DNA of 64,000 nucleotides from Erythroxylum novogranatense (GCA_029891385.1 CM057224.1:1178001-1242000); one strand, 5' to 3'; numbered from the stretch's first letter, positions 44,424-57,672 are shown. The notes: generated from the letters alone by a model not told the origin. Translations and numbers: made by a program.

Positions 44424-47400
44424 GATTATCTTATATGCTATTGCCATGGCAGATTATGATCAAGAAAATATGGGAGCTTCCAAGGGTATTCTTAGAACAA
44501 GAGATGGAATTGACCGTTTGGCTTTGTACCAATCATTAGTTGGCAGGTTAGTGTATATGCGCTGATGGATTAACATTTAAGGAAGATCTATGGTGCTATT
44601 CTCTGTCAAATTTTTGTCAGAAAAATTTGATATATGATTCCTTGACCATATGATTTTCTTCAATAGGTTTCATGCTATAAAAAGAACGGGAAAGTTGTAC
44701 CTAATATTATTTTGTAAGTCCTACTGAATATAGATGTCCAAGCATGTCTACTTGAAATTTCATGCCAAGTACTCTGATATATATCAAAAATGTATTTCTT
44801 TGGGTAAGATGATATATATCAATTCTCTCTATTCAATTTTTCGAAAACCTTCTCAGGTTTTCAAATGCACTTGGGGCCATGATTTATTCAATTTATGGAC
44901 AAGGGGAACTACCACAAGCCTTTTGCCGTCGTGCAGCTGTGAAAGGTTGCATCTATATGAGTGCTGATTAATGGCTGTATGATTCTTTTTCTGACTGATA
45001 TGCGTAATTCATTTAGTTTATGCTTGTCTAAATAAGCCCACCTACCTATAAACTTGTCATCCTTAGTTGAAGATCTTGTATGTCCTAAATATTGGGACAA
45101 AGACACTGCATGGGTTGATAATAACCATTTTCTTAGTTTAAATTTCATTTGAGATAACTTGAGCTTCGAGTGACATGGCATAAAACCCTTGCTGTTAAAA
45201 AAACAACTCTACAACTTCTGTTAATGTCAATGATAGGAGCTGATAGGAGGAGAATTTAGGGACAATAATAGCAATAGTTGTCGGGACGCATAATCAGTCT
45301 GTAGTATTTTCAATCAGAAGTGATTGAACAAATACCTCATTATTGTATACAAGACTTATTTGTGGTTCCGTTGCTTATCTCGTAAAGGAAGAAAATGAGA
45401 AACCTGCGTTATTTCTTTTGTTCCAGAAATTTGCTCATAAAATGAAATCCGTGTTTTGGTTTAGAAGTTAACATGTTTAATTTTCCTTGAATCTTTTGAA
45501 TACAGGTTTTGCGAATGCCAGTGGTTGCTTTACTTATGGAAAAGGTGATGAACTATCTTCAATTATACCATTGAAATTACGTATGTGTACCATTTGTTTT
45601 TGTAAGGTGCAAGTATCTCACTTTTTTCGTTAAAAATTTTTCAGAGCAGTGGGTGTTACAAAGGTGTACGATTGGCTTCTGGTCAAGACTTGTTTAGCTG
45701 TAAGTTGATTCTGGATCCATCCTTGAAGATTCAATCACCGTCAGTGTCTCCATCTGATCCTCTGCATGGAAGTTTAAAATCTTTGAGTATGAGAGATGTG
45801 AAAAGGAAGGTGGCTAGGGGTATCTGTATTACAAGATGGTCCTTGAAGTCAGACGAGTCAAATCTCATGGTTGTTTATCCACCTCAATGTAAGCCTGACT
45901 CTGATTTCTCTTATAAGTTTTGAATCATAAGATGAAGTATAAATTGATAAGTATCTTTCTACTTTTCTTTTCTTCTTCTCTAGCGTTGTACCCTGAGCAG
46001 CTTACATCTGTCCGAGTTCTCCAGATAGGTAGCAATTTGGCTGTCTGCCCTCCTGACATGTATGTTTTAACCTATTTATAACGGATTCTTTATTCTTGGT
46101 CATTTTCTTTATGTTTTCAACTACACTTTGTTCAATCTTAGTTCTTGTACATGTCTTTTTATTAACATAAACCCAAGTACTGACTTACCAATCTGAGAGA
46201 GAGCACTTTCTTTTCCAAATGAATTTCTGGATTGATCATCCTTGCTGCGGATCCTTTGGACTTTGCACTTTCTCCAACTTCAACAAAGATTGTTGCAATC
46301 TAGGACAGATTCATCACCTATATTTCATATATGGAAAACATGCTTTCATATCAATCATTCTCAAGATTGAATTATCAGTGATGGGCCACATACTTTGTGA
46401 TCTCTATTTTTCCAAAGTTATCACAAGCTACTAGAAAAAGAATGCGTCTGTTGATAGGTTTTCTTATGCAGTTAAGCATAGTTACTCATGCTGTTACTTA
46501 ATTTGACCAAGTTTATTGTACATTTTCCCTGTTTTCAGGTTTGTGTTGTATTTTTCAACTTTGTGTGATGATGCCAATCAAGGGAAGAAGTTGATAAATG
46601 CAGCAATTAGTGCAGTTGTCAGTTTTCCTGATTCTATAAGCCCTGATTCTAGTTCCAAGGTCACATATGAGACCATTGGAGAAGGAAAAACCATGTTAAT
46701 TTGGAGTGCCTCATACATTCAAGAGCAAACAATGGTGTGATTTTTCTCTTTTCTTCACTTTAAAGGGTATTGTTGTGCCCATTCTATTGTAGTTAGAAAG
46801 TCCTTCGATGCATATTATTATTAGTTAAAACTTGACATTCTCCTAATAATTTCTAGTTTATATTTATACTATATGTTGGTGGCTCTAGTTAAGGATGTTT
46901 TGTATTCATATCATGTTGAGTGGTGCTTGGGCCTTATATAACCACTGAGATGAACTAACTTTTGTTTGGTAAGGATTTTTAGCTGCCAAGGGACTAAAGA
47001 GTAACTCTTAAGACTTCTTTACGTTCTTTGTTAAATGTTTGGAGGCTTGAAGGTGCTTTTGTGATGGAATTGATGCTTCAGTCCCTCGTGCTTGTGCTTT
47101 TATGCAAGCAAAATCATCATAACACTGGCTTGACGTACGATGCACTTAATGTAATTCAGGATCAGGATCAGCTGGATTCTATCAACTTCACTCCTATGCC
47201 TGATGGAAGTCTGAATTACGATGATGTTTTGGATGCAGCTGTGAAGGTAATTCTATCTGCATTCCTTTTTATGCACATTCACAAATATCACCATAGCTAT
47301 ACCTTCATAGATCGCATCATTTCATTGTTATTGCAACAAGAAACTGATTTGGTCCTTTTACTGTATAGATTTTTCAGATGATGTATCCAAATGAAGTATT

Positions 47401-47461
47401 TTTCCCAAAGGCGGCATCACCTGAGAATTTCGAAGGTGACAATGAGATTCCGGAGGCTTAA

Positions 47462-48147
47462 TATACTGTCTCTGACCATCGGAACATCGGGAGGATGACA
47501 ATGGGTGTCTATAGATTTATGTTTTGTCGGTGGATTAGCTTACAAATAGTGCAGAGCATCTGATCTGATCTGATCAGCAGCTCTCTTTTGTACAGATAGT
47601 TAACAAGTGATACAGTTGAGAAATTCTTTTGACCAAACTATTTTTATGTTTCTTAATGTCAAAAAATTAAGCTGAACCAGTGACTAAACAGAAAAAAAAG
47701 AGTTGGGGTTGTCTCCTAATGTTTGTACAATTTAACATCATTTAGTTATTTAAATTGGATCGTGCTCATTATTTAGTAATGAATCAGTGACTTGTTAAAG
47801 TATTATAAACTTGAAACCTTTGCAGGCTTTGATGAATTCTAACATGCAACACCAATCGGCTCCTATCTACAATTTGAGTTCCGAGTCTGATAATACTATA
47901 AAGAAGGATATCATGTATCAAAGATTGACATATCATTGACAGGATGTTGATGGTTAACAAACTACAAGCAGCAAGTTGCTGGACAGTTGATAGTTTCTCT
48001 TTTCAGCATTTTACTTCAGGAAATCTAGCAACTATCCAACGACTAATTTGGTTTCATGAAAGTTTGGTATACTATAGTGAACCCAGTAATACAATGAACT
48101 GAACTGAATTATAATGCATACTCAGCTATTATCTACAAAAATTGCAC
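47462..48147. other. 3' flank of the REP copy
   Basis: Presumed former 3' UTR followed by AT-rich sequence. No gene. Confidence 0.4.
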
Positions 48148-48489
48148 TTATCCATTATCAGTCTGCTCTTCACATTCCCAACCTCCTGCCACAAGTTCCA
48201 ACTTTTCCTCCGCTGAGCCCTCCAAGTCCAAATGCAACAAAGACGGATTCCATGGATGGTACAGAGCTTTCAGTGATTTCTTTAAACTCACTCCATCCCT
48301 AATGGACCCTGGTATCAGATATGCAAGTGGGGTGATGGAAACGTTAAAGTTTGAGCCTTTGGCAACTTTGACTCGACAAAGTTTGGACTCCACAGCAGGT
48401 ATGCAAGCTCTTCCCCTGCTTGTTAGAATACAGGCAGGAGAACAAGACGATGATGATACAATAACGAGGACCAGGAAAGTTGAGAGCAT
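48148..48489 (-). CDS. Possible small secreted cysteine-containing protein
   Basis: 113 residues from the ATG at 48489-48487. The N-terminus MLSTFLVLVIVSSSSCSPAC is a good signal peptide (hydrophobic core then a small-residue cleavage region). The remainder has a CILTSRGRAC...C pattern and an acidic tail ending EEQTDNG. I do not recognise the family. An upstream A-run (plus-strand T-run 48520-48532) lies close to the 5' side. It sits between the REP remnant and the F-box gene. No sequence evidence for expression; it could be a chance ORF, but the codon usage looks gene-like and the signal peptide is strong. Confidence 0.45.
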   Translation of the reverse strand: MLSTFLVLVIVSSSSCSPACILTSRGRACIPAVESKLCRVKVAKGSNFNVSITPLAYLIPGSIRDGVSLKKSLKALYHPWNPSLLHLDLEGSAEEKLELVAGGWECEEQTDNG

Positions 48490-48589
48490 GAGGGAAGATA
48501 TCAGCAACAAAGAACCTTTTTTTTTTTTTTAGTTGCAGTTTATTGCCTGTTTCCATTGGTAACTGTGCTGCACTTCCTTGCTGTTTCAC

Positions 48590-49729
48590 CTAGTGTGGAG
48601 TGGAGCGAGTCATATCTTCAGCGTACACGACACATGTTAGCTAGGGTCTGTGCGGTTCATCAGTATAGTCAGTTCAATGAATCTAATGATAATTACTGGT
48701 AAATTATCATCCTTCTGTAAGATTAGCTGATAGAGAGAGGCAATTTTTTGGCAGGGCTATGCTGTTTTTGTGGGTTAAAACAAAATGGATTGTTTTTTAA
48801 AAATTTTCATAATCAACGAGAAGCTTCCTTCTTCTCCAAGACGAGGAAACAGAAATTGCAAGTCTATTTTCAGTCCATGTTGGAAGCTGTTGAAAATTAT
48901 TGTTGGAGACAGAAATTGACATCAAGTTGTTCAAGTTCATGATGGACCTGAATGTAAGCTGTCCAGAAAAAGTGAAAAGAAAAAAGGTACGGTATTCTAT
49001 AGGTATCGATCGTATCCCGGTTATTAGATTCATGAATCAAAGGACACAGAAGAATCACAAAAGCCTCATGGTTGCAACCAAGTTCTTCCGCATCAACCAT
49101 CAAATGTTGGATAGTCTGAATTTTTAAAGATCATGGCTGTGTTTAAGCTGCAATGAGACGGGTGTTTCTATTCTATGTAGGTCAGATTCCTATGATGTAT
49201 ATACTATGATCATCCTGTAAGAAGTGGAACTACCAAATCAAAATCTAACACAACGTTCATGGGACTTCGGGATGCGATACATGAAAGACAACACCTGAGT
49301 CGAAGGAGGTAATTGTAATATGTGCTGAAGGTCTGCAGTATATGGCAATTATATCAGAGTGCACTTATGCTTGTGAGTGAAATCGAGAATTAGCCAACCA
49401 CGCTTCCAGATTGAACAAAAATGCAACTCTAGAAAGCATCTCATCTTATGGTGACATGGGAAGTTTACAGAGTATAAGAATAAAGCATTTAAGCACATGA
49501 ATTTACAACACCAGTTAACACTTAACAGTGTAGACCAGGCTTCCGAGGACGCTAGTAATAAGTTGCATCCCGGCAGGGTTGACATTAATAATACATTCTC
49601 TATAGTATAAAACACTAAGATGTTAACTTATAGCAGAGGCTGATTGGATGTGAGGTAGATCGTGATCGACTGCCAAGCCTGTCATTTTTCTACTACCAAC
49701 AGTACAACGAGAAGACCTTCATTCAATCT
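48590..49729. other. Spacer containing the uninterrupted relative of the split segment
   Basis: 48822 to about 49130 aligns with 18088-18335 plus 27586-27648. No convincing open frame spans it in either copy, so it may be a decayed gene fragment or an unclassified repeat. 49150-49729 is the downstream flank and possible 3' UTR of the F-box gene. Confidence 0.5.
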
Positions 49730-50833
49730 TCAAGCTCTCAGCTTCATGTTGTTTTCTTCGAAGCTTGTGATCCGTTTACCGGTAGGAAAAATATGCTCTG
49801 GCAATTCACTGATCTCAATCTTTCTAAAGCTTTTCCTCGTCATGTCATAGAACAGCACTGACAAAGAGGAGAATGACGGGGTTAGCAATAGCTCCCCCGT
49901 GTGGATAGTGCTGATAGGAATTGGGCGATCTGATTTCGTCCAGTCAAATGGAAAGCTTATGTGATCTTTAACCCACAGCCATTTTCCATAATCTTGTAAC
50001 ACCCATATATCCATCACATTCTCATCATAAAGATGATTGCCATTGACCATAGCCAAATGTCCATCAACCACAAGCAGATATCGAAGATAGACAGGATTTG
50101 GATACCCATCAGGATTCTGAAATTCCCTAAAGCACTCATCTCCTACATCAAATGCCACAATTGAGTTCTGACTCTCACGCATCCAATGCAAGGCACCATT
50201 GAAGCAAATCGGGTCTGTATAGTAAATCAGTTCATCAGGATCAAAAGGCACAGGAACATTAATGCGCCTCCACGAACCGGATCCCAGGGTGTAAATCTCA
50301 CAATAAATACTAGTAGGTTCGAACTCCATAGTAAAACAACGTCGAAGTCCAAGAACTTTAAACTCATTGCTGCAAGGGCTGAATCCAAAATAATAGGAAA
50401 CGTGGGAAGTTTCAGATCTCAGGGAACCATCCACAGGAACAGTCACAAGTTCTCTGGTACTAGGATTAAATATGTAGACTGGCTTGTCACCCAGGTAGGG
50501 ATACAGCAGATTTGCACGATGAATGCACAACAAGCCATTCAGACTTTGCAGGATATAGTGTTTGTCAATGGGAAGTGAAAATAGGTGAACTGGAGGTTCC
50601 AGGGTTGCATCTTCTCTAACGGGTACTGATACAAAATGGATTTTAGACTCGTCCCCTACGACTGACCATGATGTTATAAGAACATGTGTTCTTTTTCGAA
50701 GTCGATCGAAGGAAGGATCATGAATGACCTCATTCCAATACTTGGAAACACACCCGAATCGAATCAGGGACTTGGCAGGAAGTCTAGGGAGGATATGGGT
50801 ATAGATAATTTCATTGGGAAGTTCTGTATTCAT
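49730..50833 (-). CDS. F-box protein with F-box-associated (FBA) domain
   Basis: 367 residues, single coding exon, ATG at 50833. The F-box is at residues about 4-45 (LPNEIIYTHILPRLPAKSLI then CVSKYWNEVIHDPSF), which would bind SKP1 in an SCF ubiquitin ligase. The rest matches the plant FBA/interaction domain: SLNGLLCI (about 95), YIFNPSTRELVTVP (about 120), YYFGFSPCSNEFKVLG (about 147), EIYTLGSGSWRRI (about 182), CFNGALHWM (about 210). These domains select the target protein; the substrate is unknown. The frame is fully open and the length is typical. A likely 5' UTR intron lies just upstream. The nearest homologues would be the large plant F-box/kelch-like family, so no specific symbol is given. 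Confidence 0.9.
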   Translation of the reverse strand: MNTELPNEIIYTHILPRLPAKSLIRFGCVSKYWNEVIHDPSFDRLRKRTHVLITSWSVVGDESKIHFVSVPVREDATLEPPVHLFSLPIDKHYILQSLNGLLCIHRANLLYPYLGDKPVYIFNPSTRELVTVPVDGSLRSETSHVSYYFGFSPCSNEFKVLGLRRCFTMEFEPTSIYCEIYTLGSGSWRRINVPVPFDPDELIYYTDPICFNGALHWMRESQNSIVAFDVGDECFREFQNPDGYPNPVYLRYLLVVDGHLAMVNGNHLYDENVMDIWVLQDYGKWLWVKDHISFPFDWTKSDRPIPISTIHTGELLLTPSFSSLSVLFYDMTRKSFRKIEISELPEHIFPTGKRITSFEENNMKLRA

Positions 50834-51400
50834 ATTACCCTTCTGAATTCTCTTGGTGTTTGATTTTACATACAGATTAAAGAAAAATATCAGAGAAATA
50901 AAAAGCTTCCAGTAACTTCAAAGATCTTCCAAACCTGCTTTTCTTCTCCAAACCTGAAAATTACCAACAGAAATCAACTTCCCAGAACAAAACCAGAAAG
51001 CAAACAACTCCCTTTTCATGTAAATAAAGATAAGAAGATGATCCACCGAGGGATTACAAGCAAAGGGGTTCTCAAGCAGATTAAAGAACATACAAACCTT
51101 TGATTACGATACTAAATCACAAAAAAAGCAGTAAATATTTGCGCAGAATCCAATGAAAACCAAAACCCACCTTCCAAAAGTCGTTACATTTACAATTCAA
51201 AATCCAAAACATCATCAAAAACACATAAGATCCAAAGCGGAAAAAAACTCAAGAGGTTAAAAAAAAAATTGTGTGTGGAACATATGTACCTTAAAACTCA
51301 AAGATCCCAAAATCTTGCGATGTTTAACCAACCCAAGAACAAACCCAAAAAGCTATAATTATGGCTAGAGCTAAAGATTAAACTTCAATAGGAGGAAGTG
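50834..51400 (-). promoter_or_regulatory. 5' UTR of the F-box gene with a probable intron
   Basis: A donor-like AAG|GTACAT at 51290/51289 and an acceptor-like TTTTCAG|GTTTGG at 50954/50953 (minus strand) would define a 336-bp 5' UTR intron. Spliced, the leader would join upstream of the F-box ATG. This is inference from splice motifs only. Confidence 0.4.
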
Positions 51401-54400
51401 AGAGAAACAGGTGGCAACCTAGAGGGTTATGCTTGAACAGTGGCAGTTGCTTGGATCAAAAATCCAACTTCCAAAGCAAAGTACGCGAGTCGCACTCAAC
51501 CAAACCTTTTCCTTTTAGCAAGGATTTTTTTGTCGCCGCCCAATTTGACGAAACTTCGATTTGGGTTGTCTGGACGCTAGGCATTGCCTTTGAGCAGCGC
51601 ACTCGATCCAAAATTTGATACCCTAACCAAGCTCAGCTGGAGCCCGATTATCTTTTTTCTAAAATTTAATAGTAAAATAAAGTCAATTCAATGAGCAAAT
51701 TTTAACCCAATCGAGCATTGAGTCGCTCTTAGATTTTTTGTATTTTCTATTATGTTTTAATTTTATTTTATTTTATCTCAATTATATATTTATACGGGTA
51801 AGTAGAAGAGACAAAAGATTATATCTTTTCGGTCGGACCGTAAGATTTAAACTCGAATTTGACCAAAGGCCTATAATTTTTTAAAAAGAATTCAATTTTG
51901 ACCTAAGGTTCGATCAACTAGAGTCGGATTAAGTCTAAGTATAAATGTCATTTGATATAATCAAGACAAACTCTTTAAAAATGTAGCTCGAGTTTGCTTA
52001 GAGTAATCCTGTGTTAAAAACAAAATGAAGTTAATCAACATTTTACTATATGTCTTTCAAGTTATTAATCAAAGTAGCATTATTTTGTGAAGTAAGCTTG
52101 AATCAATTAACTCTTAAAGTTAAATTGGACCTAAAATTTGGTTGAAGTCTAATTATCTCACACCTGATTTGTCAATTTCAAGCTGAGCTCAACTAATTTG
52201 AATTTATTAGTTTTTATTTACATCAAACTTAGTCTTTTAATTTACTAGATTCTTAATTTATCAAATAATTTATTTAAAATATAAAATTAAAACTATACAA
52301 ATATCCCTTCCTTCAAATTACTTGCTATTATTTTCAAAAATAGTTAACATAAGTAAGGACAAAGTCTTTGAATGATAAGGGGCCAGGATGACCTACAATA
52401 TATGTATAGGACCAGCTGTCTTAATTGCTTATCCCTCTCTTTTGTGGTCTCTTCTTCTTCTTAAATTACAAGGTGCCAAAGAGTATAGGGTTCATAAGAT
52501 TGGTCTAACTTAGCCCGAATATAGCAATGGACTGAGTGATGAGTCTAAATTTAAGTATTTTTAATAGGCTAATTTATAGGCTAAATTAGGCTTATATTTA
52601 TTTGAGATCCAATTGTTTAAAACAAAATAATAACATCTTGCTTAAAAAAGCTAGGTTTCGGGTAGACTTCGGCTTAAGTAATTTATGTTTAAACTCAATT
52701 AAAAAAGACATTATTTTATACATTTAATTTAAACAAATTAACGAGACCGCCCATGAGTCGACCCATTTCCTACTTATTAATTTAAGATTTAAAAAATAAA
52801 TTAATTTAAAACTTTTAATTTTTATTTTTAGATAAAACATCTATTAAAGTTTAGTTAAAATGACAAAACACACTTGACGTGAATACCATATATGAACTAT
52901 TTAAGCATCATTAATACAGTAAATCAACTCAGATCTTCTTAGCTAATTAAATTTGATTTAAACTAATATAATGTAAGATAAGTGTAACAAATTATTGGTT
53001 TTGTTAATTTTATTTAGTTCACTCCAAATTTAAAAACTAAGTTAGATTATCACATATCATAATTATTTTTAAATAAAGTTTAACATAATGGATGTTTTTA
53101 AAATTTTGAAAATTGCAAGGAGTTTTTTTGAAAATTTTAAATTTTAAAGATTTTAAAATTTTCTCAAATCACAAAGATTCGTATAATCCCTTAAATTTAT
53201 GGATGGTTTTTTGGTTGAAGAAGAAGAATCACTTAATCCCTTAAATTAGGGATAATAATTTTTAGTCAGTTTAGTTTGAGCTGATCGAGATTGAGTTGAA
53301 CTTGAGTTATTTTTTAAAAATTTTGACTAAGGACCATATTTTAATTCAAATTGGCCAATTAGACCCGACTTGAAATCCAAATGTCTTAAATAAAAGAATG
53401 TCATTTTAAAAAATCGGGCTGAATTTGTCCTGAATGTAAATTTTCGGATCAGGCTCCTCTCAAGCTTATTTAAAATGTTAATTTTTATATTATTACAATA
53501 ACCAAATCAATAAAATATTAATAAATGTAATTTTTTGAATTAAACGGTCCAAATGTTAAATTTTAGATATTTAATTACAAATTTTGAAAAATCAGACACT
53601 AAATCTTGAAATTATATGTTATTTTCACATATGATATGTATGACAGCAAAATACACAATCCAAATTCTGATAGATCTTTTGGTATGGTATGGTTTCTACA
53701 AATGGGATATTCTCATATGCCTTAACATAATATCACAATGTGGGCCTTCGGGGGAAGTGGCTCTTAGAATTTGTAGATTTGAGTTTTTAAATTGTCAAAT
53801 TTTTAGAGTATACTTTTATAATTTTAATGGTACAAAATAGAGATCTTTTTATGACGTCACTTATTTTAAATTTTATTTTATAATTTTAATTTTTAAAATA
53901 ATTTTGCAATATTACTTTTTATTTTAAAAGTTTTTTACACATAACATTACATATTTATATGTTGTACACTTCAAAGTATTTATATAGAAACAGCCATTTT
54001 GTATCAAATATATTAATTAATTAAACAGAAAATTACTAAATTTCACATGTATCATAGAACTTTAGTTGTCTTTTTCCTATAAGTTACTTTTTAAAATTAT
54101 AATTTATTTATAAAATTTCAATTAATTAGATATTAGATACGCTTAAGGGAATGTTTTTTTCAAATTTAGTAAAAAACATGATTGTTTGTATTTTAGCTTC
54201 TATTTTTGGTTTTGGTTTAATTATGTTTTCAAAAATTACGAAAACTATAAAAGTACTTTTGTTTTCTATTTTAATTTTTATAATCTGATTTACTATCATT
54301 TAAATATTTAATTTTAATTTTTATAAAATTATGAATAATATAATTCAACATTATATATTTAATAAATTAAAATTATTTATTAATAAAATTATTTATAATT

Positions 54401-57400
54401 AAAATATATGTAATTAGATTTTAATAATTATTAATAATATAATTAACTTTAAAATATATAAATTTTCAAATAAAAATTGATTTAATAATTAAAATATATT
54501 TCAAATAAATATTAATTTATAAATAAAATTTTGATTCTTAAATTATTTAATTTGTTAAAATAACATAATTTGTTAATAAATATTACATAAGAGATTAAAT
54601 AAATTTATTTAATTAAAAATAATTTTATCTTTAAGTTTTATCTAATATGTAATTATTATAACTGATAAAAATATAACTATATTAACATTAACAATCAATC
54701 AAGTTTTTGTTTTATTTTAAAAATAAATAAAACTTGAAAACAAAACAGAAAAATAAAAGTAGATCCAAACGACAATTTGTGAATTATTTGATATAAGTAA
54801 ATAACTTGATTATTTCTATTTTTGATTGTTGGGTTTTGGGCCAGCTCGAGTTTGGGCAATTAGAGCCTAAAAGCTCAAATTTTTGACAAAATTGGGCCAA
54901 ACCTTTGGCCCAAGGCTCAATCAATCATAACTTGATTTGTTAACTTGGGCTCGAGTCATACTTAGCCCAAATGTCATCTTTAACTATGATAAGTTAAATT
55001 TTTAATTTTTAAAATTAGAAGACTCTGAGTAGCGCTTGCTTCACCTACGACAAATGCGATGAGTTTGGTGCACTCATTCTGTGCATGTCAATGGCATGAG
55101 CTGTTATTGTACTAATTCCTGGGGTCCAAAATTGCAGTAGCCACTCGTTATAAACAAGAAGTAAAAGAGATGGAGATTCATTTGGACTTATATATATATA
55201 TATATTCATATTAGTCTAAAATATTGCAATAAAGTAAAATATGAAGAGGTCTGATAATACGTAATCTTACTCTTACATAACAGAGAAATTATTTCTAATA
55301 GACCCACATATAATATTAATCTCTTTCCTCTTCGTCTTTGAAAACAATCTTTCTATTAATTAAAATAAAATTGCATATCATTAAATATTTTAAGCTTCGC
55401 GTATCAACCAAAGTGCTATTTTTATAGTCTCTTTTATCGTTAATATATATCAAAACTTTAATTTTGAATTCTAAAATAATATTTTAAAAATAAAATTGTT
55501 TTGAAATTTATAATTAAAATTTTAACAAAATTGAAATTAACAAAATAAATCAAATGTTAATTTAAAAAATAAAAATACATCAATGATTTATCAGATCACG
55601 TGAATTTTGTTGAATTTAACTCTTTTTCTCGTTATCGTGTGAAGTAGAATCCTTTTGCAACACGACATCACATAAATCTACACATGTTTTGTTCCTGTGC
55701 TTTGGTCCCAACTTGTCTTATTTCTGTACAAGACCTGTCATTGGAGCCCCACCTGCATTATTCACAAGATTTTGGCTATGCAAATTACAAAATTTTTATT
55801 GCAGTTTATAATTATATGAGAAATATAGAGGTCTAGATCTCGGATACGACGACGACAACAACAATCATTAGACATTCTGTTGAGATTCGAGATTTAAAGA
55901 GATTCAATAATAAATAGTCTTATCTTAATAGGAAAAATATAAATATTTATTTTTTAATAGAACAAGAATGATTTATAAATTTATAAAATGTATAATTTAA
56001 TAGGTTTAGTGTATACAGACAGAAATCTCGACTTCAATAGTCACAAGTAGTTGAATTGTTAGAGTGGAGATATACTAAAACATTTATTTTCAATTGATAT
56101 AGTAAATTACGTAATTTATTTAACATACGAGGATAATAATTAGGATTAGTTAAAAAAGCAAACTTTACACAATTTTATAATATCAAATTTTAAAACGTAA
56201 CATTAAAATTTTCATGGTTAAGATTTTTAACAAAATAACCTTATGTTAAATTTTATTAATATAAATAACGTAAAGAATCATGTCATATTAATATTTTGTC
56301 ACACGGCTGTCATATTTTATATATAAATTTTATTATTTGGTAAATTAAAATATTAAACATTTTACGTAATATAAAAATAATAAGTGACAGTAACGTGAGA
56401 AAATGCTAATTTGGTATTATTCCCTGTCATTTAAAATTATATTTTAAAATTATTTTAAAATTTTAAATTAATATATATATAATTAAATAAAATTGATTGT
56501 TCTTCACCATAAGTTACATACAGCGGTGACAAGCCAAATTCTGACACCTTGTGCAGCAGGTGCATTAAACAGAATTTGGATTTTAGCGTAGAAATGCAAC
56601 TTGAAATTTGTGGTTTGTAATAATTTATCTTGCAACAGTTTTATTTTATTTTTTATTTGAAATTTAGCTGCCTCAATAAAAAAATTTGCCTAAAAAATAT
56701 GATAATTTTTAATAATTAAAAACTTAATCGAATTGGTTCAATTATACAAATTTTGAATTATTCAATTTTTGTTTGATTTTAACTTTTAATTCAATTTATT
56801 TTAATAACTTTTATTATTAAAACGGATCATTTTATTACCTAATCGGTCAATTTTGTAAATTAATAAAATCTTTTAAATTAAAATAGATCAATTAATTTTA
56901 TTTAATAATCTTTTTAATGAAATTTTAAATTCATTGGTAAGTAAGGACGATATCTTTCATTCATATTTCAGATTCTTTAATTTTATTTAATTTTTGTCAA
57001 ATTTATGACGGTCTAATATCCATTAAACTTTTAAACCTTAAATCTTTTGTCTTACCGGTTTAACTTTTAGTCTAATTTTTAAATATTGAAATTTCTAGGC
57101 TATATATTGTATTGAATAACGGATAAACTTAATTTATACTTAATTTCAAAGATTTCCTTTTATTAAATTTTGAATAGATGTATGAATAAAATTCAATAAA
57201 TGTCATATCTTAATAAAAATTATGAATATATCTTTTATATAAATCTTCCTTAATTTTACTAATATTTAATACATTTAATATTATCCTCCACTTCAAAAAA
57301 CAAACATTTGTTGTGTAAATGTCCTCGTAATTCTACATTTATAAATAGGTTAAGTCTGATTGGACATTATTAATCTTATATTTAAAATTAAAAACGTTAT

Positions 57401-57672
57401 TATTTTATTTAAAACGATGTTCTTTTATGTGAAAATTTTAGTAGGCTTGACAATTAACGTCGATCCTCCCGACCGACTTAGCTTTGCCTGACATAAATGT
57501 GATAGGTTCAATTTTAGTAAACTTTAGGCCTATTTTTTTAAAAAATAAGTTTTTGAGCTCAGGTTGTTCAAAATTGGTCCGACCCTGAGCCTAAAAATTA
57601 TTTTAAAAAATGATGTAATTTTTTCAAAACAAACATTGTCTTTATTTTAATTAAAAAGTAAATAAAAATAGT
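51401..57672. other. Gene-poor AT-rich region
   Basis: About 6.3 kb with no supported gene. Short ORFs at 51433-51618 and 53616-53840 show no recognisable features. A short (AT)n run lies near 55190-55205. 55240-55320 holds one copy of a dispersed repeat (GATAATACGTAATCTTACTC) also seen near 62700 and 63820. 54800-54970 has GGGCC/GGCCCAA words typical of eroded transposons. Nothing else stands out. Confidence 0.5.

Larger units (their letters stand above)
31912..47461 (+). pseudogene. REP: Rab escort protein (REP/CHM) gene, disrupted by two retrotransposons
   Basis: REP presents newly made Rab GTPases to Rab geranylgeranyl transferase. It opens with FDLIIVGTGLPKSVI (GDI/REP dinucleotide fold) and HLDPNPFYGSHYASLS, and later has YGQGELPQAFCRRAAVKGC, diagnostic of the family. 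Exons: 1, 31912-32607 plus 37379 to about 37391; 2, 44424-44546; 3, 44857-44956; 4, 45506-45544; 5, 45645-45888; 6, 45984-46059; 7, 46539-46734; 8, 47160-47246; 9, 47369-47461. Lesions: (i) a deletion near 32282 that shifts the frame just after DVAGPR; (ii) a Copia element inside exon 1; (iii) a Gypsy element in intron 1; (iv) no GT at the expected exon 1 donor (about 37392); (v) exon 3 donor ATGAGT instead of GTGAGT (44957). Exons 4-9 have canonical splice sites and stay in frame to TAA at 47459-47461. Very probably a recent pseudogene. Confidence 0.88.
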
